Positions 28,901-41,800 of a stretch of 64,000 nt of DNA are shown in pieces. Below the pieces are notes generated by a model that saw only the letters and a program-made list of their open reading frames with translations, was not told where the DNA came from and ran no database searches. The position numbers and the translations under genes were made by a program. The DNA comes from Megalonaias nervosa (Eukaryota > Mollusca > Bivalvia > Unionida > Unionidae). Position 1 is the stretch's first letter. Every line of letters begins with the position of its first letter. The stretch lies in assembly GCA_016617855.1 (NCBI GenBank), contig JAECUM010009832.1, positions 81,133 through 145,132 of the forward strand, written 5' to 3'.

Positions 28901-31900
28901 TAAAAATACAGATGGACATGCACATGGAAGACAAAATGATTGCTATATCAAGTTTCCACAATGGCCGACTCAATAATCAGTACACCATTAAACGTTTTTG
29001 TTTTATAAACAATAAAACATGAAGTTCAGGACAAAAATATTACAGATTGTGAGTGATGATGGTGCATGTCTCATTAGGAACAGTGTGAGAAACAGGCAAA
29101 AGCAAGGATAGGTAAAAATATATATACCATTAAAAGTTGTCCACGAAATGAACAGTTGCAATGGCTGAGTAAGTAATATGGCAAGTTTGAGAGAAGGAAG
29201 GGCCATTCAGTCCATCAAAATTTGAAATAAGAAATAAAATTCCATCTAGTCTGTATAGTTGAAATTTTAATTCTTATTTCAAATTTTGATGGACTGGATG
29301 GCCCTTCCTTCTCTATATAGTTATTATTTGCATTATTACTATTTTTTTGCATAGAAACATCCTGGGATGGATAGATAGGAAAAAAAAAAAAATAGCTCGA
29401 AAAGACAAAAATAATATGTGTCCTTTTAAAGCCCCAATGCCACCGTTACATGCAAAAAGTCGTACATGCCAAATCATGGGAATAATAATGAATCTTGAAA
29501 AGATATTGGTCCTAAAATCATTGGTTCCATTAAAACCAGATAACATCAATGATTCATCACATTATGAGCCATGTAGTTTCTCCCTTATACTGAGAAACCC
29601 CACCATTTTTCACATGCATACAAATTAATCCAATGTAGATTGGTGATATCCATAGGTTAACCAATTTCAGGTGAAAGCTGGAACAGATTTGATGACATCA
29701 CCATTGAAATTATAAAAATTAAACACCACACTACATCTGACTTCACCCTTCAAATTATTCCAGCGCACCAGAGGATTATCAACATTCACCCGAGTCTTAT
29801 ATTTATGTAATGCATGTTTTTCTTTTCAGATCCACTTATAAAATGTGGGCTTCTTTTCATTCCCTCTAAAATTAATTTGTGTGAATGTTGTTATTATTAG
29901 ATTAAACACTAATGTTGAATGTATCACATCACTACCTCTGAACCACTCCCAAAAAAGAACGGAATTATAAGCAATTTCATTGACTGAATTAAGGGGTTGT
30001 ACCTCTTAATACTAAACTGAATATCTGAGAGTCATTTAAACTGAACATCTTGATTATTGCAAAGAATGGTTGTCATATAGGTTTTTTTAACAAATCATTT
30101 CCTCCCTTCCTTAAGTTAGATTGGAAGAATGGTGAAATTTTTGATAAATGGTAGCATTGGAGCTTTAATAACAGAAATGGTTTCATAAAAAGGGCTGGTT
30201 TGCAAAGCTATGCTACCTGGGAATGGATACTGTGGGATAGAGGTACCTGGAACAGCTGGCTGTTGCATCTGTTGGACTGATCCACCATACATCTGAGACT
30301 GCATAGGGACTGGATTCTGGAAGCCTTGCTGATGATACAAAAGAAAAATAACAATGTTAAAACTGACATTACTTACAATATCAATGTATTGTTAATATCA
30401 ATGTTTCTGGAGTCAAGATGGTTCCTCTGTGGTTATTATGCTGAATGCACAAGCACATGAGAGCAAGACTGAATCTAGCTTAGTCTAGGCTGCATTTGCC
30501 ACAGGACGGTGTCTCTGGGTAAGCAGATGAGTGCAGGATTAGAAACAGTAACAATTTTATATACAAACATTTCCTTTGCACTTTATTTACCGACACTATG
30601 GTTACTCTTGTTGTAAGCAAATTTGACATTAGATCAATTTGATTAAGTTCAATATAATCTGTTACAACCTATCATGTAATAGTACTATGCAGCTGAGTGT
30701 ATAAACACTGTCTTGTTCCTTGATTTTTTGTATGTAATTGATACAAACTATGCATGGTGTGGAAGTCTACAATATGAATAAGTACAATTGTGAGAAAATA
30801 TATGGATATATGTTCAGATTCTTGTATCTTTGATGTATATATAGATGTGCTGTATATTGTCTTTGTGCTGCACATCTTTTCTAAATTTCAAATATGTCAA
30901 AAACATATTTTTCAAATTTTCAAAGACAACTGCATGCACAAAAACCTCATTCATGTAAATAGTAGCAAAGTTATGCAATATTGTATTCACCCAAATAAAC
31001 TGTTACCCCTCATCCCTTTTTGACCCCTTAAATCCATGTGCTTCTATATCCCTTTCTGACCCCTTAAATCCTTGAGCTTCTATATTCTGAAAATCCCATT
31101 TCAGGAAACATTAAGCCATGAACCTTATAAGTAAAAAAATGTAGATATGGTGATAATGGCTTGCAAGTTAGACCTTTGATGAATGCAAGGCATTTGCACA
31201 TCAAGTCAAATTAAGTATTTTTATCATCAGTTGGGTATATTAATATATAATATAAGCTATTAACACACAAGACAAGCTCTACAGCCCTTCTGTAATCACT
31301 AGAACCAAAACATAGACATCATGTAAACATAAGATGATAATTTACAAGATGTTTAAAAGGCACTACACAGACCTAACAAAAGGATGACACATTTGATCTT
31401 AACTACAAGGCACTACACAGACCTAACAAAAGGTTGACACATTTGATGTAAACTACAAGGCACTCACACAGAACTAACAAAAGGTTGACACATTTGATCT
31501 AAACTATAAGGCACTCACACAGAACTAACAAAAGGTTGACACATTTGATCTAAACTACAAGGCACTCACACAGACCTAACAAAAGGTTGACACATTTGAT
31601 CTGAACTACAAGGCACTCACACAGACCTAACAAAAGGTTCACACATTTGATCTGAACTACAAGGCACTCACACAGACCTAACAAAAGGTTCACACATTTG
31701 ATCTGAACTACAAGGCACTCACATAGACCAAGACTAAAATGCACTCAAATTAGACCTAGATTAGAACAAAAGGTATTCACATTACACCGAGGTATTCACA
31801 TTATACCAAGACTAAAAGGCACTCACAACAAAACTAGACAAATGGGCACACAAACTAGACATAGACTAAAAGGCACTCACAACAAAACTAGACAAATGGG

Positions 31901-32792
31901 CATACAAACTAGACCTAGACAAAAAGCACTCACATTAGACCCAGTTTAAATGGCACTCCAATCAGACCTAGACTACAAGGCACTCACATTTGACCTAGAC
32001 TACAAGACATTCACATTAGACCTGGTTTAAATGGCACTCCAATCAGACCTAGACTACAAGACATTCACATTAGACCTGGTTTAAACAGCACTCCAGTCAG
32101 ACCTAGACTACAAGACATTCACATTAGACCTGGTTTAAATGGCACTCCAATCAGACCTAGACTACAAGGCACTCACATTAGACCTGGTTTAAATGGCACT
32201 CCAATCAGACCTGACTACAAGGCACTCACATTAGACCTGGTTTAAATGGCACTCCAATCAGACCTAGACTACAAGGCACTCACATTAGACCTAGACTACA
32301 AGGCACTCACATTAGGCCTAGACTAAAAGGCACTCAGATTAGACTTATACAAAAGGGCAATCACATTAGATCTGGACAAAGGGCACTCAAATTAGACCTA
32401 GAATAAAATGCACTCATATTTGACAAGGACTAAAAGCAATGACACAACATCAAGGTAAATGAAGTTTATAAAACTAACTATGAGTATTAAATTAGACTAA
32501 ACCAAACATAAAGAGGTTAAACAAGCACACACAATTTACTAATATAAAATTACACATCAGAAGGCAGATATATTCTGTAAGATACTGAAATCGGTATCAT
32601 AGTTAAGGGGAAAAAATTATGAGCTATACAGCAGTTATGGTAACACAAAGTACAATTCCATACATATTTTATGAGATATTTCCAAATGAAACAAGATCTT
32701 GTAAAATTTAAAATATAAAAATAATTCATATTCACTTAATATTCTGATTATAATTTATGACAGAAAGCAGACATATTTACACACACACGCAT

Positions 32793-32879
<87 letters not shown>

Positions 32880-35800
32880 GTTGGACGCAAGCTTCACATG
32901 CTTGCTATTGCTGAGTAACTTTTTAAGTCTTAGTGTCTCATATTGTGAGCTGAGAACTTGTAGGTTTTAGCAATCAATCCATGTAGGTAGCAATAGCAAG
33001 TCATGGGGTAAACAGTCAAAATCCTTAGATAAATCCATGTAGGCAACAATAGCAAGTTATGGGATAAACAGTCAAAAGCCTCAGATCAATCCATGTAGGT
33101 AGCAATAGCAAGTCATGGGATAAACAGTCAAAAGCCTTAGATAAATCCATGTAGGCAACAATAGCAAGTCATGGGATAAACAGTCATAAGCCTATGATCA
33201 ATCCATGTAGGTAGCAATAGCAAGTTATGGGATAAACAGTCAAAAGCCTTAGATCAATCCATGTAGGTAGCAATAGCAAGTCATGGGATAAACAGTCAAA
33301 AGCCTTAGATCAATCCATGTAGGTAGCAATAGCAAGTCATGGGATAAACAATCAAAAGCCTCAGATCAATCCATGTAGGTAACAATAGCAAGTCATGGGG
33401 TAAGCAGTCAAAAGCCTCAGATCAATCCATGTAGGTGGCAATAGCAAGTCATGGGATAAACAGTCAAAAGCCTATGATCAATCCATGTAGGTAACAATAG
33501 CAAGTCATGGGGTAAGCAGTCAAAAGCCTTAGATCAATCCATGTAGGTGGCAATAGCAAGTCATGGGATAAACAGTCAAAAGCCTATGATCAATCCATGT
33601 AGGTAACAATAGCAAGTCATGGGGTAAGCAGTCAAAAACCTATGATCAATCCATGTAGGTAGCAATAGCAAGTCATGGGATAAACAGTCAAAAGCCTATG
33701 ATCAATCCATGTAGGTAACAATAGCAAGTCATGGGGTAAGCAGTCAAAAGCCTATGATCAATCCATGTAGGTAGCAATAGCAAGTCATGGGATAAGCAGT
33801 CAAAAGCCTATGATCAATCCATGTAGGTAGCAATAGCAAGTCATGGGGTAAGCAGTCAAAAGCCTTAGATCAATCCATGTAGGTAGCAATAGCAAGTCAT
33901 GGGGTAAGCAGTCAAAAGCCTATGATCAATCCATGTAGGTAGCAATAGCAAGTCATGGGGTAAGCAGTCAAAAGCCTTAGATCAATCCATGTAGGTAGCA
34001 ATAGCAAGTCATGGGGTAAGCAGTCAAAAGCCTATGATCAATCCATGTAGGTAGCAATAGCAAGTCATGGGGTAAGCAGTCAAAAGCCTTAGATCAATCC
34101 ATGTAGGTAGCAATAACAAGTCATGAGATAAACAGTCAAAAGCCTTAGATCAATCCATGTAGGTAGCAATAGCAAGTCATGGGGTAAGCAATCAAAAGCC
34201 TTAGATTAATCCATGAGAATAGCAGGATTGTATTTCTTTTCATCAAGAGCTTCACAACAGTCTTGAATAATTTTTAGCAGAGTTATTTGCAGGCATAGCT
34301 TTTTTTCTGTGGTCTCAGTGATGCAGAAAATGTACCCTCCTGCATGTTGTAAGAAGGGACTAAAGAATTCATCTACTCCACCATCAATTTAAAAAAAACT
34401 AAACTAAAAGCATCACACAAATAAACAATGCACCAAAACCTTGTAATTTCATTCATCATTTATAATTTCTAACCTGACTGTCACCAAGGGGTCTATAACA
34501 CTGTCATCTTCTTTGCATTTCCAACTATTATTAGAACATGGTCACTATATTTGCATGGCAGATTATATTTTTTCACTCAAGATATGTAATGTAGTCTCAC
34601 TGTCTTTGATAATTTTTCAAATAATCCATAAATATCTGTAACTTTGGTAGTTGCACCTGTTTTGAAAGCATGTAGAAAAGACTTACACATTTTTAGTTTG
34701 TTCAATTTTATTTACAGAAATATTAAAAATAGACACAGCTAATATTGGATGCATATGACAGTTTTTACTGAAAATGGACTGTTCAAGGAACTAGAAAAAG
34801 ACAGTGAGCAGTCTGGATGTTTACATCACCAATCAGGCTATAAATTATAAACTGATGAACAAAATGAATAAGGTTTGTGCACTTTTTTGATATCCTTTAT
34901 GATTTTAGTTTTTAAAATCAGTACAGGGCAAGTGGCAAGAAGCTGAAGGTGAATACTGTAATGGATGTTTTTTGACCAGATATGTGTTTGATGTTCATAA
35001 AGCCAGAGTCATATATGCATTTATGGTAGTCTGACTGATGATAATTTTACTGCCGACTAAACTTGAATTGTTATCATTGCAACATTTAGCAAAGGTGCAC
35101 TGCACAGGTCATTTATTAGACTGGTCAATTACACACTGTAAGCCATATTACTCACATGGAAAGATGGTAACTTAAAGTCACAACTGGAAATTTCACAATC
35201 CAATAGAAATTATGATGTGAATTAAAGTGAATTCTTCAAATGTGTTTGGCATAAAGCATGGTATATACTTGTGATCAGAAACAGCTGATGTCATTTTTTT
35301 AGTTGATGCATTAAGATTCTGAATTTCACCTGGTGCCCAGTTGACCATTTTTGCTAACCAGTTAAGAACTTTTAAATTACAACTAAAAGGACTGACAAAG
35401 ATTTCTCATCCTGGAATATTTCATTACCTTTATTCAGAATTGGTCCATGTGAATCATTCATTTATACATACATACATACATACATACATACATACATACA
35501 TACATACGTACATACATACATACATACATATGTACATACATACATACATATGTACGTACGTACATACATACGTACGTACATACATACATACATACATACC
35601 TACGTACGTACGTACATACATATGTACGTACGTACGTACGTACATACATACATACATACATACATAAGTAACCTGATCTAAATGTTGCCCATTCAAACAG
35701 GATGGAGATAATTTGCAGTACACTGACTGATCTATATTTCCCTTTAAGCATTTAAGACAAAAAAGGTAGTAACCATAAGAAAAATTGTGAGAGCAAAGTA

Positions 35801-38800
35801 ATTTGTAGAGACAAGGAGGGCCAACTTGGGTAGAGAGCTGAGTAGATCAAATTGTTGACAAAACGAAAGAAATAATTTCACCGAAGAGCTGGGATATAAG
35901 CACCTTGGCAACTCCTTCTAGTACAACAGCATGCATAAAACTGCTCTAGAATGATCTGTACCAGTAGGGCTTATAAATCTATGTCCTTCCAGTAAAATGG
36001 CATGTGTACAATTGCCCTAGAATGATCTGTACCAGTAGGGCTTATGAGTTTTTGTCCTTCTAGTACAATGGCATGTGTACAGTTGCCCTAGAATGATCTG
36101 TACCAGTAGGGTTTATAAGTCTCTATCATAAAATGTGACTAACCTGCATCTGTTGTTGCTGTAATAATGCTGCCTGCTGCTGCTGTTGCAAAAAGGATTG
36201 CTGAGGCTGAAACAAAGCCACCTGCTGGGCACCTGGCAGGTCTGTCAAGGGATAAATAAACTTCATGATGAAAATGATTTAATGAATTCTTGTGCTCTTC
36301 CAAAGTTACTTTGCAAAAATAGTACCAGACAAAACTGTCAATATATAATGTAGTGAAGACTCGACCTTCTAACTTAAGTGCCTGAAAAATCAAACTATTG
36401 TTTAACTGCATCCTAATGCACAACATAAATTAATATTATAGTTCATACATCATGACTTTGTGTCTATTCAAGTGTTTTCAAGCACAGCATTGACTGTTGA
36501 AGGATGCACCAGTATGGCAAGCCAGATGCATATCTTTTTATGTTGATTAGCATAAAAAAGGAAAAAATAACATCAAAGGAGACAAATGGTGACTTATTCA
36601 CTTTGTGATATGTGCCATGTACTCAAGAGCCATGTCATCTGATAAGTTGGGTGTTGATGAATCAGTGTAAGGATCAGAGTTTTGGAAAGGAGTTTGTATC
36701 ATGTTCTCATCAGTATTATAGTCTATAGTCTAATTACTCATTATTCACTCTGTAATGCCAATTACATTAATGCAGTCATCCCCACCTTACAAATATACAC
36801 TTCATGTTGCTGAGAGAAAGAGACAGACAGACAATAAGATGCACTAATGCATGTGCAGATATGCATGTGTGATTTGAAGGTAATCAACATAAATTTATAG
36901 ATAAGTCTAACGTACAATAGCTTTTCATGTCACTGAGAATTTTTATTTAAACAAACACTACTTGTGAAGAAGGTATATACTGCCAAACTTTTGACTGTTC
37001 ACAAAGTTGTGCAAAAATTAATTAACTAATAATAAAAAATTAATATATACAAAAATCTACAAAATAAAAACTTTTGTATCCACAAACTATTTTATAGCTA
37101 AAATACATTTTCAAATGATTCAACTGTTTGAGACAAAGAAAAAAATCTTGACCTTACTTTAGTGTACACTTCAATTTTGTAAAATATAATTTAGTGCAAC
37201 ATTTCTCACATAAACTTGGTAATAAAAGTAAAATGTGTAGCTGGTGCTTCTGAATTTAAACACTTAGTGGTGATAATAAGATAATGATTTGCTAAAAACC
37301 TGCCAGTTGGTGATTTGCTTAATTAAAAAGAAGCAATGTATGAAATTATGTGAATATTAAATCACAAAAATCTGATAAAATATCATTTGAAGACCTATCT
37401 AGTTATCATCTAGGCAGAAACAATATGAATTTAAAACAAATTAACAATTCTATATCTTTCCAAAAATGATTAGTAAAGTTGCTTACTCACACTGTTTAAT
37501 GTTGAAGAGTTTGTACTGTACGCAAACAGCCTATTTCTTCCATATAGTTTTTAACTTAATGTTGAACATCAAGTCATTTGTAAACTTCATGATTTAGATA
37601 TAATGCAAATAAAGACCTGACATTCTCAGTATTTTTGCATGTTCTTGCATCACAGATCAAGACAGTAATGAAGTTCAGTCTTAAAGGGAGATAACTCTGC
37701 AATTTTTTTTTTTAAAAAGCATATGTGGCATGTCTCTGATAATTTTAATCCACTAGTTATTATCTCACTATACTGGGGTTTCTGCAGATTTTGAAATAGT
37801 TTTTTTATATGTGGCATTCTCATCAGACTTTGGTGTAAACAGGTCAGCAGGATGTATAAACCTTTTACTAAACACAAACCAAATTATAGACCACCAGACC
37901 TACTGAACATTCATTACCAGTGACAGAGAAAATAAAACCCTTTCAACATATGAAAGATGACATTGTGTAGCATTAATCTAAAAAGACAAGAACAAAAAGA
38001 TTGCCAAACTTCAGATAAAGATATCTGAAATCATTAAAATAAATTTTGATCAATGTGAACAAAATATGTCAATTAAATTTACCACAAAATAGGATTTTGG
38101 ATTTGTCGTCACAAAAGGAAGATCAAATGATAAGAATCTACAGAATCTTACTTTGGACAAATGATGGGGGCATTTGAGCATTTTGTCCCATATGGAAAGT
38201 CTGCATCATTGGCTGACCCATTGGTGTTGACATGGGGAGCTGAGTCTGGAAATGTGACATCTTTGGCTTCGCTGTTTTGGGCACAGGTTTGGATATACCC
38301 TCTGGCTTATGCATTGCTGGCGTTTCATACATTGGTTGTGGTGATTCCTACAACAGATCAGATATTTATACATAAACTGTATTTTATCACATGACTATGG
38401 TGTTGCTCTGTTAACAGAACACAAATTTTGCTTTTGAAACTTATAATAACACCTCCAGATATCACAAATTCATCAAGCAAGGTAATGGTATAAAGTTCGA
38501 TGTGTAAAATCTACTACAGAGTCATTTTACGTAATCAAATTTTATTGAACCAAATCAGTAAAATAATATGTGATTAAAAGACTCTTACTTTGTGCTCCTT
38601 TCTAATTAATGAAAGCTTATTTAAGAATTTCAATCTTTTACTGGTGTTTTGGCTGCTAAGACTTGTCCTTTTCTAACCAAAACTTGTCACTTGTCAGCCA
38701 AGGCTTGATTTTTGTTTGCCAAAACATGTCTATTTCTAGCCAATACTTGTCTTGTCCTAGCCAAGACTTGCCAAATGCCAGCCAGGGATTGATTTTGTTA

Positions 38801-41800
38801 GCCATGACTTGTCTTTTTGCCAAGCCAAGGTTTAAATTTTACTAGCAGTCTTCTGCTAACCATGGCATGACCTTTTTTTTAGCCAAGACCTGAGCTTTGC
38901 TACACAAGGACTGCCTTTAACTATTTAAGGGTTGAAATTTGTCAATCATGGCTTGTCTTTTGCTAGGCCAAAGCTTGTCTTTTTCTAGCTAAAGCATCTC
39001 TTTTGCCAAGCCAAGCCTCATTGTTTGCTAGTCATTGCTTGACTTCTACTAGACAAGGCTTGATTTTGTTTGGCAAGGTGTGACTTGCTTAGACAAAGCT
39101 TGTCTTTTGCTAGCCAAGGCTAAAGTTTTGCTTGGCATAAACTTGACATTTTCTAGACAAAGCTTATCTTTTGCTAGCCAAAGCTGAGGTTTTGCTTTGC
39201 AAAACCATGACACTTCCTAGCCAAAGCTTGTCTTTTGCTAGCCAAGGATTATGTTTTGCTAGGCTTAATTTTGACATTTCCTAGCCAAAGCTTGTCATTA
39301 TTTTAGTCAAGACTTGTTTTGCATTAGGCCTAGGCTTGATGTTTATTAGCTAAGGCTTGTAAGCTAGAAAAAGACTGATTGATGCTAGTTGAGGCTTGTC
39401 ACTTGCTAGTGAAGGTTTAAGTTTTTGCTATCCATGGTTTGTTGTTTCCTAACCAGAGCATGTCTTTTGCAAAATGAAGAATTTATTAAATTAGTTTCAT
39501 AAATTTCATTTAAAATAGCACCAATGTAAGATCCTCCATTCTAGGTTACCTGTATATCAAATTCTAAGGCATGATATCATGTACTTTCCAAGGCTTTATT
39601 AATTTTGCCATGTTAATACTAGTACTCTGCTTGCTACCAATGCTCAAACCTGCAAAAGCAGCCACTTGTCTAAAGTGACCATTTGCATACCAAGGTCAGT
39701 TGAAGAAATTACCTTTTATATGTTTATATTATAAAGTAAAACCTGTCTGGTACGAAAACAATGGGGACAAAAGCTGTCCTTAATGGATGGGTGTCATTTT
39801 AGTTCCTGATTTCTTTATAGCCAGTGTCCATTAAGGCAGGTGCACTGTATGACCTTGACAAAAATCAATTGCTAATGAAATCAGTTTGTTTCAGGCCAAA
39901 TGAATGGCCATTATGGATTGACAGTTTTGTTGCTTCATGCTTGCTGATGTTTATCAAAATTATGAAAATCTGTTTTTGAAAGCAAAAGACATTAATATTT
40001 TACAAGATGAACACACTTACAGGAGTATGTTCCTCCTCCTCCTCACTATCTGAGGGCTGGGCAGGGACAGCTCCTGACAGCGGCAACATGGGCTGGCCCA
40101 TCCTGGCCATACGGGAAATAAGCTTAGCCTTGTCTGATCCAGCGGACTGAATGGAAAATTAGAAAATGTTGAAACTGAAAATCAATTATTCAACTAATAT
40201 CAATTTTTGTGAAATATAGCAATTTCGGACTTTCTAAAATAAAGTTTGACTCAAATGACTTCAGTGAGATGAACCACAAATAGTATTTTCTTATTAGACT
40301 TACCAGTGACTTCCAACCTCAAGACCAGACCTGCCAACCCTAGCAAGACCCTCTCAGTATGGCAGTCAAAACTCTTCCATCAGTTAAAACAATTTTCACT
40401 AATGTGTAATGAAATATCATGTACACCTATTACCAAATATCATGTACTGCTATTGCCAATGGAAACATGCAATTAACAAGTTTTGAAGTGTGATGTGAAA
40501 CTAATGCAGTGAAGGCAATCATTATGTTCAACTAAAAAAGCTTATAAAGTACATACAGAAATGAATTACCTGCAGAGCAGTTCAGAAACTGCAGTTCCAA
40601 ACCCCACAGAGCTCAAAGGCTTCTTTCTTGATCTCTCAACCTGACATAACCTTTAGAATTTTTTAAAAAATTCAAGTGGCAATGGTAATCGTTTCTCCTG
40701 CCAAGATTATACTCAAATCAACATGACCTGATGTCAAATAAACACAACTGCTGCCCTTCCTGCTTGATTCCATTCATAGGAACATTCATTTTTATACTCC
40801 TATTCCAACTATTGAAGCTTTTTCAAAGGGTTAAATAATATTATCCTGATTGAATATAAGTGTTCTTACTTGTCTGAGGCCATTTATAGACACTGCTATA
40901 AGAATCAGCTTGATCATGCAAGCATTTTGCATTAAAACCTTTGGCAGTTTAAAGTGTCTGAGGTACTACAGTAAAAGTTAGACTAGTTCCCTGACCATCT
41001 CCTCTCAATCTGATATGAAACCCAAATCTGGATCAAACACAGAAAAGCCAGTTTATGGATTTTACCACAACAATTATATTTTCATAATTTGTGCTATTAT
41101 TACATAAGTCCGTAATTTAAGAGTACTTTCAGTAAGACTTGTGGTCAAACCATAGGGGGCTCTCACCAGTTATTATGTACTTTTGAGAGTGTGACATATG
41201 TAAGGTGAAGTTGTATGCATTTAAAACATGCACAGTGGAGACAATGTTGGAATACCTTATGCTACTTTGATGTAATGTGGCTGACATTTCTTTGGATATT
41301 GTACTTTTGGAAATTGTATATTATCTTAGCACACTGCTAACTAAAATGACTGCTCCCTTGTGCTCCAAAACTCAACCTGAATTTGTCTAAAGTACACTGT
41401 CCTTGGCAGCTATTAAAATAGGGAAAATTAATTTTGCCAGACTAGACAATACCAGATTCTGATAGTGCAATGAATTAATCACCAAATATATAAAATGTAA
41501 AAAAGTTATCGGCTCTTTCTTTTACAATTTACCTCTGAAGTTCGAGAAGTGAAAATGAGCAAGTGGAGCTAGCACTTTTTTGAAAGGTGCACATCTGGAG
41601 TAAGACCAAGCTGTATACTCTATAACCCATATTACAACCACCAATCATACACCAAAATAAAGGGAATTAAAGGTTCTTTGAACAATACCTAAGATATACA
41701 AGGTCTTTTTTAAATACCCAGTATAACCAGTGAGGAAACCCAGGGAAATTCTTTTTTTTTAAATTCTAACCCTACGCAAAATATGAAACTGTAGAGCGCC

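Noticed and set aside
30116..30216. Extension of exon E9 to the stop at 30118
   Set aside because: It would end the protein before the coiled coil; the GTAGCA donor at 30216 joins in phase to E10 with conserved sequence. A rare retained-intron isoform is possible.
31550..31744. 17-residue Cys/Leu-rich repeat frame ([17 protein letters not shown])
   Set aside because: Produced by the 51-bp minisatellite; no start context, splice context or conservation.
32965..34215. Possible CRISPR array (regular 56-bp period)
   Set aside because: There are no distinct spacers; the whole unit repeats, and the context is an animal intron.
35341..35751. Tyr/His/Thr- and Tyr/Val/Cys/Met-rich frames
   Set aside because: Translation of the CATA/CGTA microsatellite, open in all frames.
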